Shown here: piece by piece, positions 22,269 to 31,918 of the stretch
Layout: each line of letters begins with the position of its first letter
Numbering within the stretch: the stretch's first letter is position 1
DNA from: Talinum fruticosum
Taxonomy: Eukaryota; Streptophyta; Magnoliopsida; Caryophyllales; Talinaceae
Assembly: GCA_021018815.1 (NCBI GenBank)
Contig: JAITYX010000041.1
Location: 1,488,001 to 1,552,000, forward strand
DNA length: 64,000 bases
Direction of reading: 5' to 3'
Made by a program: the position numbers and the translations under genes
Notes under the pieces: generated by a model
Told to the model about the DNA's origin: nothing
The model's database searches: none
Seen by the model: the letters and a program-made list of their open reading frames with translations, nothing else

Positions 22269-25139
22269 AGCTTGATGATGGATCCGTAGGCAAGACCTAT
22301 GGAGACCAAAAGACAAAGCACGTGAATGCTATGTAGTAAACCTTCGACCTTTGATGGAGAAGTAGAAAGAAGAGGGGAAGACTCATGATGACCCCAAGGG
22401 TAAGAAGCTAAAGGCGGAGCCCCAACCAAAGTCTCCGAGATGATGATGGTGTGCTTTACCACCATAGAAGATCATGTCGAGGTCCGACTTGTGCCTCTCG
22501 AAGACATCCAACTCATGAGATAGTAGTGCTTATGTAAATAGTTCAATCTCATTATCCGGCGTGGGGGCCTTTCTTTAAAGACCCACCCAGCTTAAGTCCT
22601 AGAGATTTTGTAAAGGAATCACCCACGATTGACGCGACTTTTCCGAAAGCGCTCAATGGGGCACACATTCCTCTTTTTGTACGGACTTCGATCTTTTATC
22701 AATACAACGAGCAAGCTTTCGCATCTTTACATCTCATATTTTACTTTAAGACGATCTTGGGGTCATGAATAGGGGCTAATACAATCCCCTAGAGCACCCA
22801 AGTCCTTGGTTCCTTTCGTTGTATTTTCTTAACTTTGTCAAAGTTAGAAGAAAAAGTAGGGGCTAATATGACCCCTAAGGCAGCCTACGCTGCTAGTTTC
22901 TTTCGTTGTATGTTTTTCATTGTGCCGATTTTGGGGGCAACACCAGGGGCTAATACAATCCCCTAGGACAGACAAGTTGTAAAACTCAAAGAAGACCCAA
23001 CTACGATGAAGGGTGATCATGTACCCTAAGTGGCAAGAAAGCAAAAATCAGCAACAATAAAAAGAAGCAACGAGGCAAGTAAGCATTGAGTAAGCATCCA
23101 ACAAGCATCAAGCAAGGATCGAGTCGAAGATAAACGTTCAAGTAAAACAAATCTAAAGTAGTTGAGCATCAAGTCATATGGCACGCAGGACATCAAAAAT
23201 AACTCATATCCCACAAAGAGTCCCGGAAAGGGGGCCAATCCTCGTAGCCATCTTTGGCATCCTCACCAACGCCATCATCCTCGTGGATCTCCCGCCTCCT
23301 TTGGCGCCTCCTCCTAAGGGATTGATACGGCCAAAGAGCTTGACTCCAAAGTAAGACCTTCGGAGCGAGATCCAAGCATAAGACAAGTAAATGCCAAGCA
23401 TGAAGAGATCGACTATGGTCTTCGAGATGTGTACATTCGTCAAAAGAAGGCCTTTTGGACGAAAAAACATTGAGCGTGCCCGACTTGATAAACGAAGATC
23501 CCATAGGATCGGAGGATCCCTAAGAGACATCACTTAAGCTCTCGGTCACCGAAAAGAAGCACAAGGTCAACGCTCTCGAAGAACACTTTTGTTCCACAAG
23601 AAACCGCTCCAACGCTATAAGGAGCGATGGCTCGCAAATTGAAGACAAAGAAGGTTTTTGGCCGTTAAGGCGTACGATCGTTATCATAGCCCAACGCTAA
23701 ACGTCGTTTGATGACATCAAGCTCGAAGGCAAATAAGAAGCTAACGAAGACCTCCAACATAAAATTGCGACTTGGGCACAATCAAAGGCACCCTACGAAG
23801 GCCCACACTAAATAGTTGATATATTTAAGCTCAACGTGGAGTCAACATAGGTTCATCGAAAATGGGTTTTGATTTTTCTCAATCATAAAACGCCCAATAT
23901 GTTTCGACTAACGGAGCCGAGCCATCGTATTTCCGCTACGAATTGGGTTGATATTTTCCATCCGAAGGAGCCTACAATTTCTTCGCTCTAAAATCGGGGT
24001 CGAGTATTTTTCCGTCCCCTCCGGAAATTTTTACGCATAAAATTGGTCGAGAATGTTTCCCCAAAAATATGCCAATATAATAAAAAATAAAAACTTAAAA
24101 TTCTAGGGATAGGGTTGTGGGTATTTTTGGGGTGTTTTGCTTCGGTAGGGCTACCGCAGGGGCGAGGGTCGGTATTAGGGGTCGGGGTCGGGGTCGGTCT
24201 CGGGGTCGGTCCGACGCTGGTGGGGTCCGAACGGAGAGGTGAGAGAGAGAGTTAGCGAGCGGGAAGTGTGAACCGGAGAGCAAGGGGTCGGTGTAAGGGG
24301 TCGAGGGGAGGGGTCGGGGTGGGGGTCGGCTCGGGAGAACCGAGTCCGAGCGGAGAGGTGAGAGAGGGAGTGTTGGTGAGTGAGAGTGAGGTCGAGAGAA
24401 GTGAAGAGCGCGCAGCAAGAGAGTGAGGGGTCGGGGTGAGGGGTGGGTCCGGGAAGACCGAGTCCGAGCGAGAGACCGCAGGCGAGAGACAGCAGAGCGT
24501 GAGCGCAGCGAGAGAGAGGTAGTTAGCGAGCGAGAGAGCGAAGCCGAGAGGGTGCAAGCGAGGAGTCGGTCTTAGGGGTCGGGGGAGGGGTCGGTCTCGG
24601 GGTCGGGGGAGGGGTCGGTCCGGGAGAGGTGGGTCCGAGCGAGAGGTCGAAGGAGAGAGAGTTGCCGAGCGGGAGTAGAACGGAGCGTGAACGAGGAGAG
24701 AGAGGGTGCGCGAGCGAGAGCCGAAGCGAGGCGGGGGAGGACTCGGGGTGGGGGTCGTCACCGGGGTAGGACCGGGCAGTTGGTCCCGGGGTGAGGGGTC
24801 CGGCCGAGTGCGGTCCGAGAGGGAGAGTAGCAGCGGCGCGAGCGAGCTAGGGCAAGGGAGAGAGAGGTGGGAGGGAGATGATTTGAAAAGCGGGCCCAGA
24901 GAGGGGGAGAAAGAGTGGGCCGCATGTGTGAGAAAGAAGGCCCAGTGGAAGAAGGAGCCCGGGAGTGAGAGAGTAGAATTGGGCCGAGGAGTGAAAGTGA
25001 ACAGTCATGGTTAGAGGTCGGTGAGAAGAGTCGAGTTTGGGGGTCTTTAAAAATAAATAAATAAAATTTTGCGTAACTTCGAAAAAAATCTTCGCAACGA
25101 AGCATATGATTATGGAGTCCGAACGTCTCTCGACGACAA
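22269..25139. other. Non-coding middle of element E
   Basis: No polymerase motif is visible on either strand. Near 22768, 22855 and 22946 there are three imperfect ~88-bp repeats built around the dyad GGGGCTAATACAATCCCC. From about 24110 to 24960 the plus strand is purine-rich with GGGGTCGG-type repeats, which produces meaningless Pro/Arg/Ser frames on the other strand. Confidence 0.65.
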
Positions 25140-26135
25140 GCAACGACTTAGCCTCCGGGAGCTAATAAGTATCATTTCCACCTCCACAAGGGGACATCCT
25201 TCGAAGTTATGGTAAGCGATAACTTAGCCTCCGGGAGCAAAAAATCGTACGCCTAACTTCATAAAAGGAACACCTCTTAGAGGACACACAATCATGTACT
25301 TCTAAGCCTACGGGAGCTGGAAGGTCGCGTAAAGAACCATGTCCGCATGGACACTCGCACTCCTAACTTAAGGTTATGAGGTCGCACTTGAGAATCATGC
25401 ACTTCCAAGCCTACGAGAGCTGGAAGGTCGCGTAAAGACCCATGTCCGCATGGGCACTCGCACTCCTAACTTAAGGTTAGGGGTCGCGCTCTCCATGGGA
25501 TGTTCCTTAGCGAGAATCATGTACTTCTAAGCCTACGGGAGCTGGAAGGTCGCGTAAAGACCCATGTCCGCATGGGCACTCACACTCCTAACTTAAGGTT
25601 AGGAGGTCGCGCTTGAGAATCATGCACTTCTAAGCCTACGGGAGCTGGAAGGTCGCATAAAGACCCATGTCCGCATGGGCACTCGCACTTCTAACTTAAG
25701 GTTAGGGGTCGCGCTCTCCATGGGATGTTCCCTAGCGAAAATCATGCACTTCTAAGCCTACGGGAGCTGGAAGGTCGCGTAAAGACCCATGTCCGCATGG
25801 GCACTCGCACTCCTAACTTAAGGTTAGGAGGTTGCGCTTAAGAATCATGCACTTCTAAGCCTACGGGAGCTGGAACGTCGCATAAAGACCCATGTCCGCA
25901 TGGGCACTCGCACTCCTAACTTAAGGTTAGGAGGTCGTGTTCGACAATCATGCACTTCTAAGCCCACGGGAGCTGGAAGGTCGCGTAGAGACCCATGTCC
26001 GCATGGGCACTTGCACTCCTAACTTCAGGTTAGGGGTCGCGCTCTCCATAAGATATGCCCTCATGAGATACTTACGTTCATGCACATTCAAGCCTCCGGC
26101 AGCTGAAAGGTCGCGTAAAAGACCCATGACATCGC
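25140..26135. repeat. Tandem array with two hairpins per unit, element E
   Basis: About eight units are read, with starts near 25292, 25397, 25518, 25620, 25743, 25847, 25948 and 26077, plus diverged leading pieces. Spacing alternates between ~101-105 bp and ~121-129 bp; the longer units carry an extra GCTCTCCATGGGATGTTCC block. Each typical unit has two perfect dyads, CCCATGTCCGCATGGG and CCTAACTTAAGGTTAGG. Tandem repeats before the 3' LTR are known in the Tat lineage. Confidence 0.9.
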
Positions 26136-26535
26136 TACGTGGGCGGACTCACTTTTTCGAATCCGAGGCACATAAGGGCTGGGATGCCTTAAGGGCCCTA
26201 GAAGGACCACGAGAGGACTCATCCTCCACATAAGAGCCTTCGGGAGGATCACAAGAAAGCTCATCCTCCCCGCAAGACTCCTTTTCAGCCCCAAGGGGCT
26301 AAGTAAAAGATCATTCACCACAAAACAAAGTGTCAACAAAGGGATAGGAAAGCGAAGAAAAGCTAACAAAGCGAGCTTCATTCATTCCTTCATTCATTGA
26401 GACAAGAACGCACAACGCGCCATTACAAGAGAAGTAAAGCATCTAAGACTCAAGATACTACGCTACGACGCTACGGTTATACTACTACGCTACAAGTTAC
26501 ACTACTTAGACGGAATGAGAGCCCTAGCTACCACC

Positions 26536-27117
26536 TCACTTCTCCCTCGGAAGGTTCCTTTTCTTCTCCGTCGAAAGGTTCCTCTTCCTCTCCGTCGGAA
26601 GGTTCCTCTCCTTCTCCGCTGGGAGGCTACTCCCCTTTGCCTTGGGCGAGTCCCTTCGGTCATCAAAGGAGTGGGTAGAAGGGTCATCCACCGACTCGCC
26701 ACTCTCCATAGGAGGATTAGAAGACGAGCCAACACTCGAAGTGGCCCCTCCTCCCACCGCATCGCTTGTTGAAAAGCTCGAGTTCGTTGCGTGAAGTTCG
26801 ATGAAGAGATCATGGTTACGCTCTACCCAGGCCTCGAGAATATCCCACTCGGGGCGGATCGTGGCTTGAAACAATTTATCATACTCCTCACCGTCATTTA
26901 TCAACCTCGGCTTCCAAGCATCATCGATGAGAAGTCTGGTAGAACGTTTCCGCGACAAAGGATGGCCGGCGACGCTCCATCGCTGTTTCTCGGCCTCATC
27001 TCGGTTGAAGCGAGGGCACAACTTCTCATATCCGACCGGAAGCGCTCCAACGATCATTTTCTCCGAGGCAAGAGAAAGGAGAAGAGTAAAGATGTGGAAA
27101 CTTACTATCCTCCTCAA
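26536..27117 (-). CDS. Antisense ORF before the 3' LTR of element E, unknown function
   Basis: This is an uninterrupted 193-codon frame, antisense to gag, between the tandem array and the 3' LTR. The central part (RLLIDDAWKPRLIND, ATIRPEWDILEAWVERN) has normal amino-acid composition. The C-terminus is a low-complexity tail with an 8-residue repeat (EKERNLPT, ERKRNLST, EKKRNLPR) from a 24-bp DNA repeat. Antisense extra ORFs at this position have been described in Tat-lineage elements; I do not recognise a domain. It is the only long intact frame in element E, and whether it is translated is unknown. Confidence 0.5.
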   Translation of the reverse strand: MRRIVSFHIFTLLLSLASEKMIVGALPVGYEKLCPRFNRDEAEKQRWSVAGHPLSRKRSTRLLIDDAWKPRLINDGEEYDKLFQATIRPEWDILEAWVERNHDLFIELHATNSSFSTSDAVGGGATSSVGSSSNPPMESGESVDDPSTHSFDDRRDSPKAKGSSLPAEKERNLPTERKRNLSTEKKRNLPREK

Positions 27118-27226
27118 GATTCAACCCCTATTTATAAGAACTTGGGGTCATAAAGGCATAACGGAATGGGCTCCACATTCCACCTACCTACCTCGGGAGG
27201 CATGCGGGCGAACGTGAGGGGCTAAA

Positions 27227-27847
27227 TGATTCGGGTATTTTCCGGACAATACCAGCTCACCCGCCACGTCATCGGCTAACTAAGCCTAATCAGTTGGATA
27301 AGGGAGGAATCGGCCCAAGATAACCCTTAATGGGCCAAGTAAAGCCCAAAGCCCACTAGGGCTAGGGTTTCTCCTAAACCATGGTAAAGTACCATTTTAC
27401 CCCTTTAAAATCTCCTATATATACTCATCATTTCCCAATCCCAAAAGGGGACATGTTATGTTCACTTGGCAAGAAATCTCATCTTTTTGATAATCCAAGC
27501 TCTCAAGCTCCCAAGCTCTCAACACTCATCCACATTCATCAACGTTCATCAACGTTCATCCACACTCATCCCGAGAACTTCCATATTTGGAAAACTTCTC
27601 GACTCCCAAGGAATCCCCCACGCACATCGAGGAAGATCTCCTCGATCCATTCAACTTAATCAAATACTAACTCGAGCGTCGGAGGGACGTTCCCGGGATC
27701 CACCACCCGGACTTCGCCTTTTGCGGGTTCAAGCAGTCACCACTCGGACTCGGATCGATCGTGCCACGTCCTCGGAACCGGAGCGGTAAATCCTTGCTCT
27801 CTCCGAATCATCAATCCACATCATCAACTCGGTTTTCTCCGGAAACA
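27227..27847 (+). repeat. 3' LTR of element E
   Basis: This LTR is 621 bp (TG...CA), preceded by the purine-rich GTGAGGGGCTAAA (27214-27226). Differences from the 5' LTR are few substitutions plus a short duplication (AAGCTCCCAAGCTCTC near 27500). It is followed by the target duplication CCTTT. Confidence 0.93.
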
Positions 27848-28295
27848 CCTTTCTTTTTCCCTCTCGTTTATGATCCTCCGTTCATGCATTTCTACAAAGA
27901 ATAGAACTAAATACACAACAAGTGATTCTTAATTTATGGGATTGAAGCTTTATATCATGAGCAAATGTGTTATTAGCTATGTTTATTGGATAACCAAAAA
28001 TTGGAAGCCATTGGACCCTACGAACTACACTGATGTAAATTATATGAAAATTGCAAATTGTAATGTCACAGAACTTGTGTGCCACATGTAGCTTGTTGTC
28101 TTGGATTCTGTTATTTTTTTCTGTATTTTGTGGGATGTTTTCTGAATTTGTACAGTAAATTGACCTTTTTTATTCCTTTTGATTTCATGGCTAGCTGCAA
28201 AGTGTGAAAGTTAGCCCAAAGGGCTTTGTTTACTTGTGTTCCTATGCTGGCAATTACAAATAGTGTTACCCATCTCTCATTAATTAAACCATTTG

Positions 28296-28485
28296 CAAAA
28301 ATTTGTACGATAAACGTTTCAGTGCTTTCCATTATCCTGTCACCGATGAAGATGCCCCAAACTACCGCTCAATAATCCAGAATCCTATAGATGTTGCTAC
28401 CCTCCTGCAGCGTGTGGATTATGGACATTGAATAACGAATTATGCCTCTCTGCATGATGTTGATATAACTTTAAGCAACGTAAAG
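28296..28485 (+). pseudogene. Captured bromodomain exon of an ATAD2/CDC48-related ATPase
   Basis: The translation contains FHYPVTDEDAPNYRSII, QNPIDVATLLQRVDYG and then, after a stop (TGA at about 28428), ITNYASLHDVDITLSNVK. It ends in AAG followed by GTGTG, a splice-donor-like site. This matches the bromodomain N-terminal half of the plant AAA-ATPase/bromodomain protein (the Arabidopsis 'CDC48-related' type). Only one exon is present, it carries a stop, and it lies inside element G, so it is a transposon-captured fragment rather than a gene. Confidence 0.75.
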
Positions 28486-28740
28486 GTGTGTCAATTAATA
28501 ATTTCAAATGTTTGTTATTGAGCTGCACCATAAATGTGAAACTCTTAATTGAGAGCTGTTGCATAAACTAAAAAATGTTTGTTTGAGTTGCACCATAAAT
28601 GTGACTTGAGAGTTAGTTAAGTTGATATTGTGTGAAACTCTCATGTGCAAACTCACAATTGATGCATAAATGTTGTGGTTTAGATAGATGACTTGGTTCA
28701 GCAGTAGCATAAATGTTGTGGAATCAAGTTGGAACGTTTA

Positions 28741-28811
28741 AGCCTGTTAGCTCAAAGGTAGAGTAACGTGCCATAGTGCATGGCGATGTGGGTTCGAATC
28801 CCACCTAAGCT
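28741..28811 (+). tRNA. tRNA-like sequence in element G (copy 1)
   Basis: The sequence has an A-box-like TTAGCTCAAAGGTAGAG and the T arm GTGGGTTCGAATCCCAC, which includes a perfect B box. The acceptor pairs only AGC/GCT at the end and the anticodon stem-loop (GCCATAGTGCATGGC) has a 5-nt loop. It is therefore probably a tRNA-derived relic. An inverted relative lies 750 bp downstream. Confidence 0.5.
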
Positions 28812-29318
28812 TTATAACTTGATGTACGTAATGATCAATGCAAAAACTCATGCAAATAAACCTAATACTCATTAGATTTGCTGCCAACTAAAGCACAAAA
28901 CTCATCCAAGTTGTGGCAACTATGATGTCAAACTGCGGATTTTGAAAATACAACTCAGAGGTGATGAATGATGATGATATGAAAACTTAGGTGTGCCCAT
29001 GAATTGAAGCTGTCTTGGTCCAAAAATTTAATTCTGGGCTAAAGCAGTTATCCTCATGTACCAATTTAAGTGCAATTTTAACACAACCCAAAAGCTGCTG
29101 TGACTTCTTCAGAGTATTGTGTAGGTGTCCATCACAATTTGTGGGCCAAAAGTTGATGCCAAGTTTGGCTGTCAAAGTCTCAACATCGACCTTTGCACTT
29201 CATTATACAAGGTTAGTGTATACGTTCGTATACGATACTACAAGCGGTTGAGCCCTTTAATACGGGATAAGGAAAAAAAACAGCTTCCTAGAGTCTAGAA
29301 AAACCAACAAGAACTCGG

Positions 29319-29525
29319 TTGGCAATGGCCCCTTTGGCGTTTCTTCTCAGAAGTCTCACACAAAGAAATCCGACAAACTGGGCACTTACAATGTTGCAGC
29401 AGGCATATATCTATGCAGTTTATGTGGAAATAATGCCCACAATACAGGAATTTATGCAAGACATCTTCCTTGTGGTACTCGGCCAAGAATATGGAGCATC
29501 TGCAGGAGAGCAATACAACAGTCAA
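29319..29525 (-). pseudogene. Captured RING-H2 finger fragment (ATL-type E3 ligase)
   Basis: The minus strand encodes FLAEYHKEDVLHKF, LYCGHYFHINCIDICLL and HCKCPVCRISL. This is the RING-H2 spacing C-x-H-x2-H-x2-C-x(n)-C-x2-C. The second zinc-ligand Cys before LAEY reads Phe, and the usual Trp after CID reads Cys. This is a decayed, partial copy of an ATL/RHF-like ubiquitin ligase domain, opposite in orientation to the bromodomain exon, within element G. Confidence 0.72.
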
Positions 29526-29560
29526 GTTTGATTCGTAGCATTTTGTAGTATGCTATTAAA

Positions 29561-29632
29561 AGCCTAGCTGGGATTCGAACCCACACCTCTGTGCACTATG
29601 GCACATCACTCAACCTTTGAGCTAATAGGCTT
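29561..29632 (-). tRNA. tRNA-like sequence in element G (copy 2, inverted)
   Basis: On the minus strand an acceptor AGCCTA pairs with TAGGCT, followed by TTAGCTCAAAGGTTGAG and a T arm with GGTTCGAATCC. The anticodon region GTGCCATAGTGCAC is a dyad with a 6-nt or smaller loop, so no standard anticodon can be assigned. It is clearly related to 28741-28811. Confidence 0.5.
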
Positions 29633-30544
29633 GAAAGCTGCACACTAATCTCTTCCAAAAGTGCTTCATTCAATTAAAATTCCACAACTTAGGTACCCAA
29701 ATGTAAACATTCACAACTCAATTGACAATCTAAGCAAGCAGTGAGAAGATTTCTGCCCACTTGCTTCAGGTACCAAATGAGACATTTACTAACAACAATT
29801 ACCCAAATGCAAACATTCACAACTCAAGTTAGTGACAAAATACACTTCAATTCATATGCCAACAAAGGCTACTATATAGTTGTAACACTTACACATCCTA
29901 ACTCGAGTAACCAAATTCCAACTTAATTTGATTTTTTCCAAATACCATTCAATCCAAATAGCAGAAAAATCAAAGTTTATTTACTAATTTCTACCCAAAA
30001 TTAAATTGTATTCTATTCAATCTACCAAAAACTAATCAAATTTATACCAAAAAATCAATCAAAATTTTCCAAATTTTCAATACTCCATCTATCAAAAACC
30101 GAGAGTTAAACAAAAAGATAGATTACCAATTAGGGTTGAACGATAATTTCTGCAGTTGGACAACTCCACCCAAGAATCCGGCATGCCCCTGTCGACAGAT
30201 AAGGGAAGAAATCCTATAGTGGTGGCGCCAAATAGTTCCAACGACGAACTTGAGCTAGTCGAGAGCGAGTAGAGGGAGAGGGAGATGATGTGGCTGAGGA
30301 ACGAGCAGAGGGAGAGGGAGAGCGAGAAGAGAGAGGGACGGGGGAGAACGACGATCTACCAGGGGGAAATCTGGCCACCATGGTTGCACAGAGAGAGGGA
30401 AAGCGACGACCGAGGGGGAGATCGGCGAGAGGGAGGCCCAATGGGAGAGAGGGGGAGAGATTCATTTTCAGATTTGAAAATGAGATGAATTCATGAACCC
30501 CACCCTCTCTAATTTTATTTTTTATTTTGTTATTGTTAAATATA
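29633..30544. other. Right interior of element G, no gene seen
   Basis: AT-rich sequence is followed by a purine-rich stretch (30240-30470, GAGAGGGAGA-type). This mirrors the pyrimidine-rich stretch near the left end in the opposite orientation, possibly extending the inverted symmetry of the element. Confidence 0.5.
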
Positions 30545-30642
30545 TCTTTTAATTTAAACCTTTAGATTAAAAATTGAATTGTCAGGATTAGGGTGCTCAT
30601 ATAATAAATGATGCTCACCTAAAAGGGGTGTGCATATGAACC

Positions 30643-30647
<5 letters not shown>
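30545..30647. repeat. Right terminal inverted repeat of element G
   Basis: It ends GTGTGCATATGAACCCTCTC, the imperfect reverse complement of the left end. It is directly followed by an (AT)n tract. Confidence 0.8.

Positions 30648-30735
<88 letters not shown>
30648..30735. repeat. (TA)n microsatellite
   Basis: This is about 88 bp of uninterrupted TA dinucleotides at the outer edge of element G, probably the expanded insertion target. Confidence 0.95.
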
Positions 30736-30739
<4 letters not shown>

Positions 30740-31913
30740 TAATTTTCTATATAAATAAAAGTTTTTTTCGATAAATTATTTTAATTTTTAAGTACGACAC
30801 AGAAAATCACCTTAAATTTTTTACTTTTATGTTACATTTAAACTTTTATCTTTTTCAATCTCACACTCGTGTGATAAAACTATTACTTTTTCTCAATATA
30901 AAACCTAAAAGTTTACAATTTTATAATGTTACACGAATTATTTTATTCTTAATTTTATTTTTTCAATACTAATAAAAAAACTAACAAAATACCAACAAAA
31001 GAATTACACCAAAAAAAGTCAATAAAAGAAACAAAAAGACCCCTACTTCCCTGGTAGTAATAGGTTAAAAAAACTTTTTACTACGATTATGTTTAATAGG
31101 TCCCTATTTTTCAAAATTTTACTCTCCTCTTCATCTCTATCTCCATTGTCATCCTTTTCAACTCGAAATTCTTATCACGACTTTACAAACACTAAATCAA
31201 ATTACATAAATTTTGTGTTAGTTCTTATGGAGTTTTTTCATTTTGCCCACTGATACCAAATTTTTAATTTGATTAGGTTTCTATTGTTTTGGAGCCATTT
31301 TATGTTTAAAGTTACAATGTTGAAGTTTCTAGGTTCTAGTATCATGTATTTTAGAAGTGGAGGAAAAATTGTAGTGAATTTATAATTATTTCTATTGATC
31401 CTAGCATAACTCGAAATTTTAATTTGTGTGAAATTTTTGGTTTTTAAAGTTGTGTAATTTTTTGGTTGCTATAAGTCAAAATGAAAAGCCATTTCGTTAA
31501 TGACCAAGCATCGAAGAAATGGAAGAAAACACATTTAATGGTTTGAGAAAATCGGGGATTCGGGAGAAGTAAAATGAAAAACTAAGATCAAATTACATGA
31601 TAACTCTAGTTTACAAAACCTTAGAGATTGAATTTCACATGCTCATTTGCTTTCGGTCAACATTTCGAAAGGGCGGGAAGGGGGAGCAAGAAAAAGAACT
31701 AGAAACAGGGGCGGTTGAGAAATGAAGCGAGAATTTTAGGCTTGTCGACAATGGGGACTTGGAAGGAGAGAGATAGGAGAGAGGGAAGAAGAGATAGTTA
31801 AGTGAGAGACAATAAATCAACATTAACACATCTATTGCTTACTTGTAAATTAAAAAAAATATTCAAACTATTTGAAAAAAATATATGCCATGTGGACAAC
31901 TTTCACTGCCATA
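30736..31913. other. AT-rich spacer, no gene seen
   Basis: There is no credible reading frame or recognised repeat. A GA-rich patch lies near 31670-31800. Confidence 0.55.
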
Positions 31914-31918
31914 TCATT

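Larger units (their letters stand above)
17791..27847 (+). mobile_element. Element E: Tat-like Ty3/gypsy retrotransposon with gag and protease only
   Basis: Direct repeats 17791-18397 and 27227-27847 begin TGATTCGGGTATTT and end CCGGAAACA. The 5-bp target duplication CCTTT is at 17786-17790 and 27848-27852. Between them are a primer-site-like sequence, Gag (interrupted by solo LTR F), a protease with DTGSS, about 3 kb without coding content, a tandem array with hairpins, an antisense ORF, and the polypurine stretch GTGAGGGGC before the 3' LTR. I find no reverse transcriptase, RNase H or integrase on either strand. It would be mobilised only in trans, like the gag-only (TR-GAG type) elements. 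Confidence 0.9.
16802..30647. mobile_element. Element G: MULE-like DNA transposon with captured gene pieces, split by element E
   Basis: Both ends carry ~100-bp imperfect inverted repeats sharing GGTTCATATGCACACC, then TTTTAG-TGAGCA-CATTTATTA blocks. Without the nested retrotransposon E it is about 3.8 kb. There is no transposase. Inside are a 5'-exon-like stretch (16985-17595), a bromodomain exon (28296-28485), a RING-H2 fragment on the opposite strand (29319-29525) and two inverted tRNA-like sequences. Long terminal repeats plus captured gene fragments are typical of Pack-MULEs. A clean 9-bp target duplication cannot be shown because the right flank is an (AT)n tract (left CAAATATAT, right TATATATAT). 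Confidence 0.7.

Noticed and set aside
23193..23533. 103- and 109-codon minus-strand frames in element E
   Set aside because: Two overlapping frames without any domain, antisense to the element, in the polymerase-free interval.
24252..25143. Pro/Arg/Ser-rich minus-strand frames in element E
   Set aside because: They arise from purine-rich low-complexity DNA and have no domain-like composition.
25140..26135. CRISPR-like regular array
   Set aside because: The whole ~103/123-bp unit repeats, with no unique spacers. It lies in a plant retrotransposon and is a tandem repeat.
28111..28332. Minus-strand 73-codon frame beside the bromodomain exon
   Set aside because: It is in an intron-like AT-rich stretch of captured sequence with no recognisable motif.
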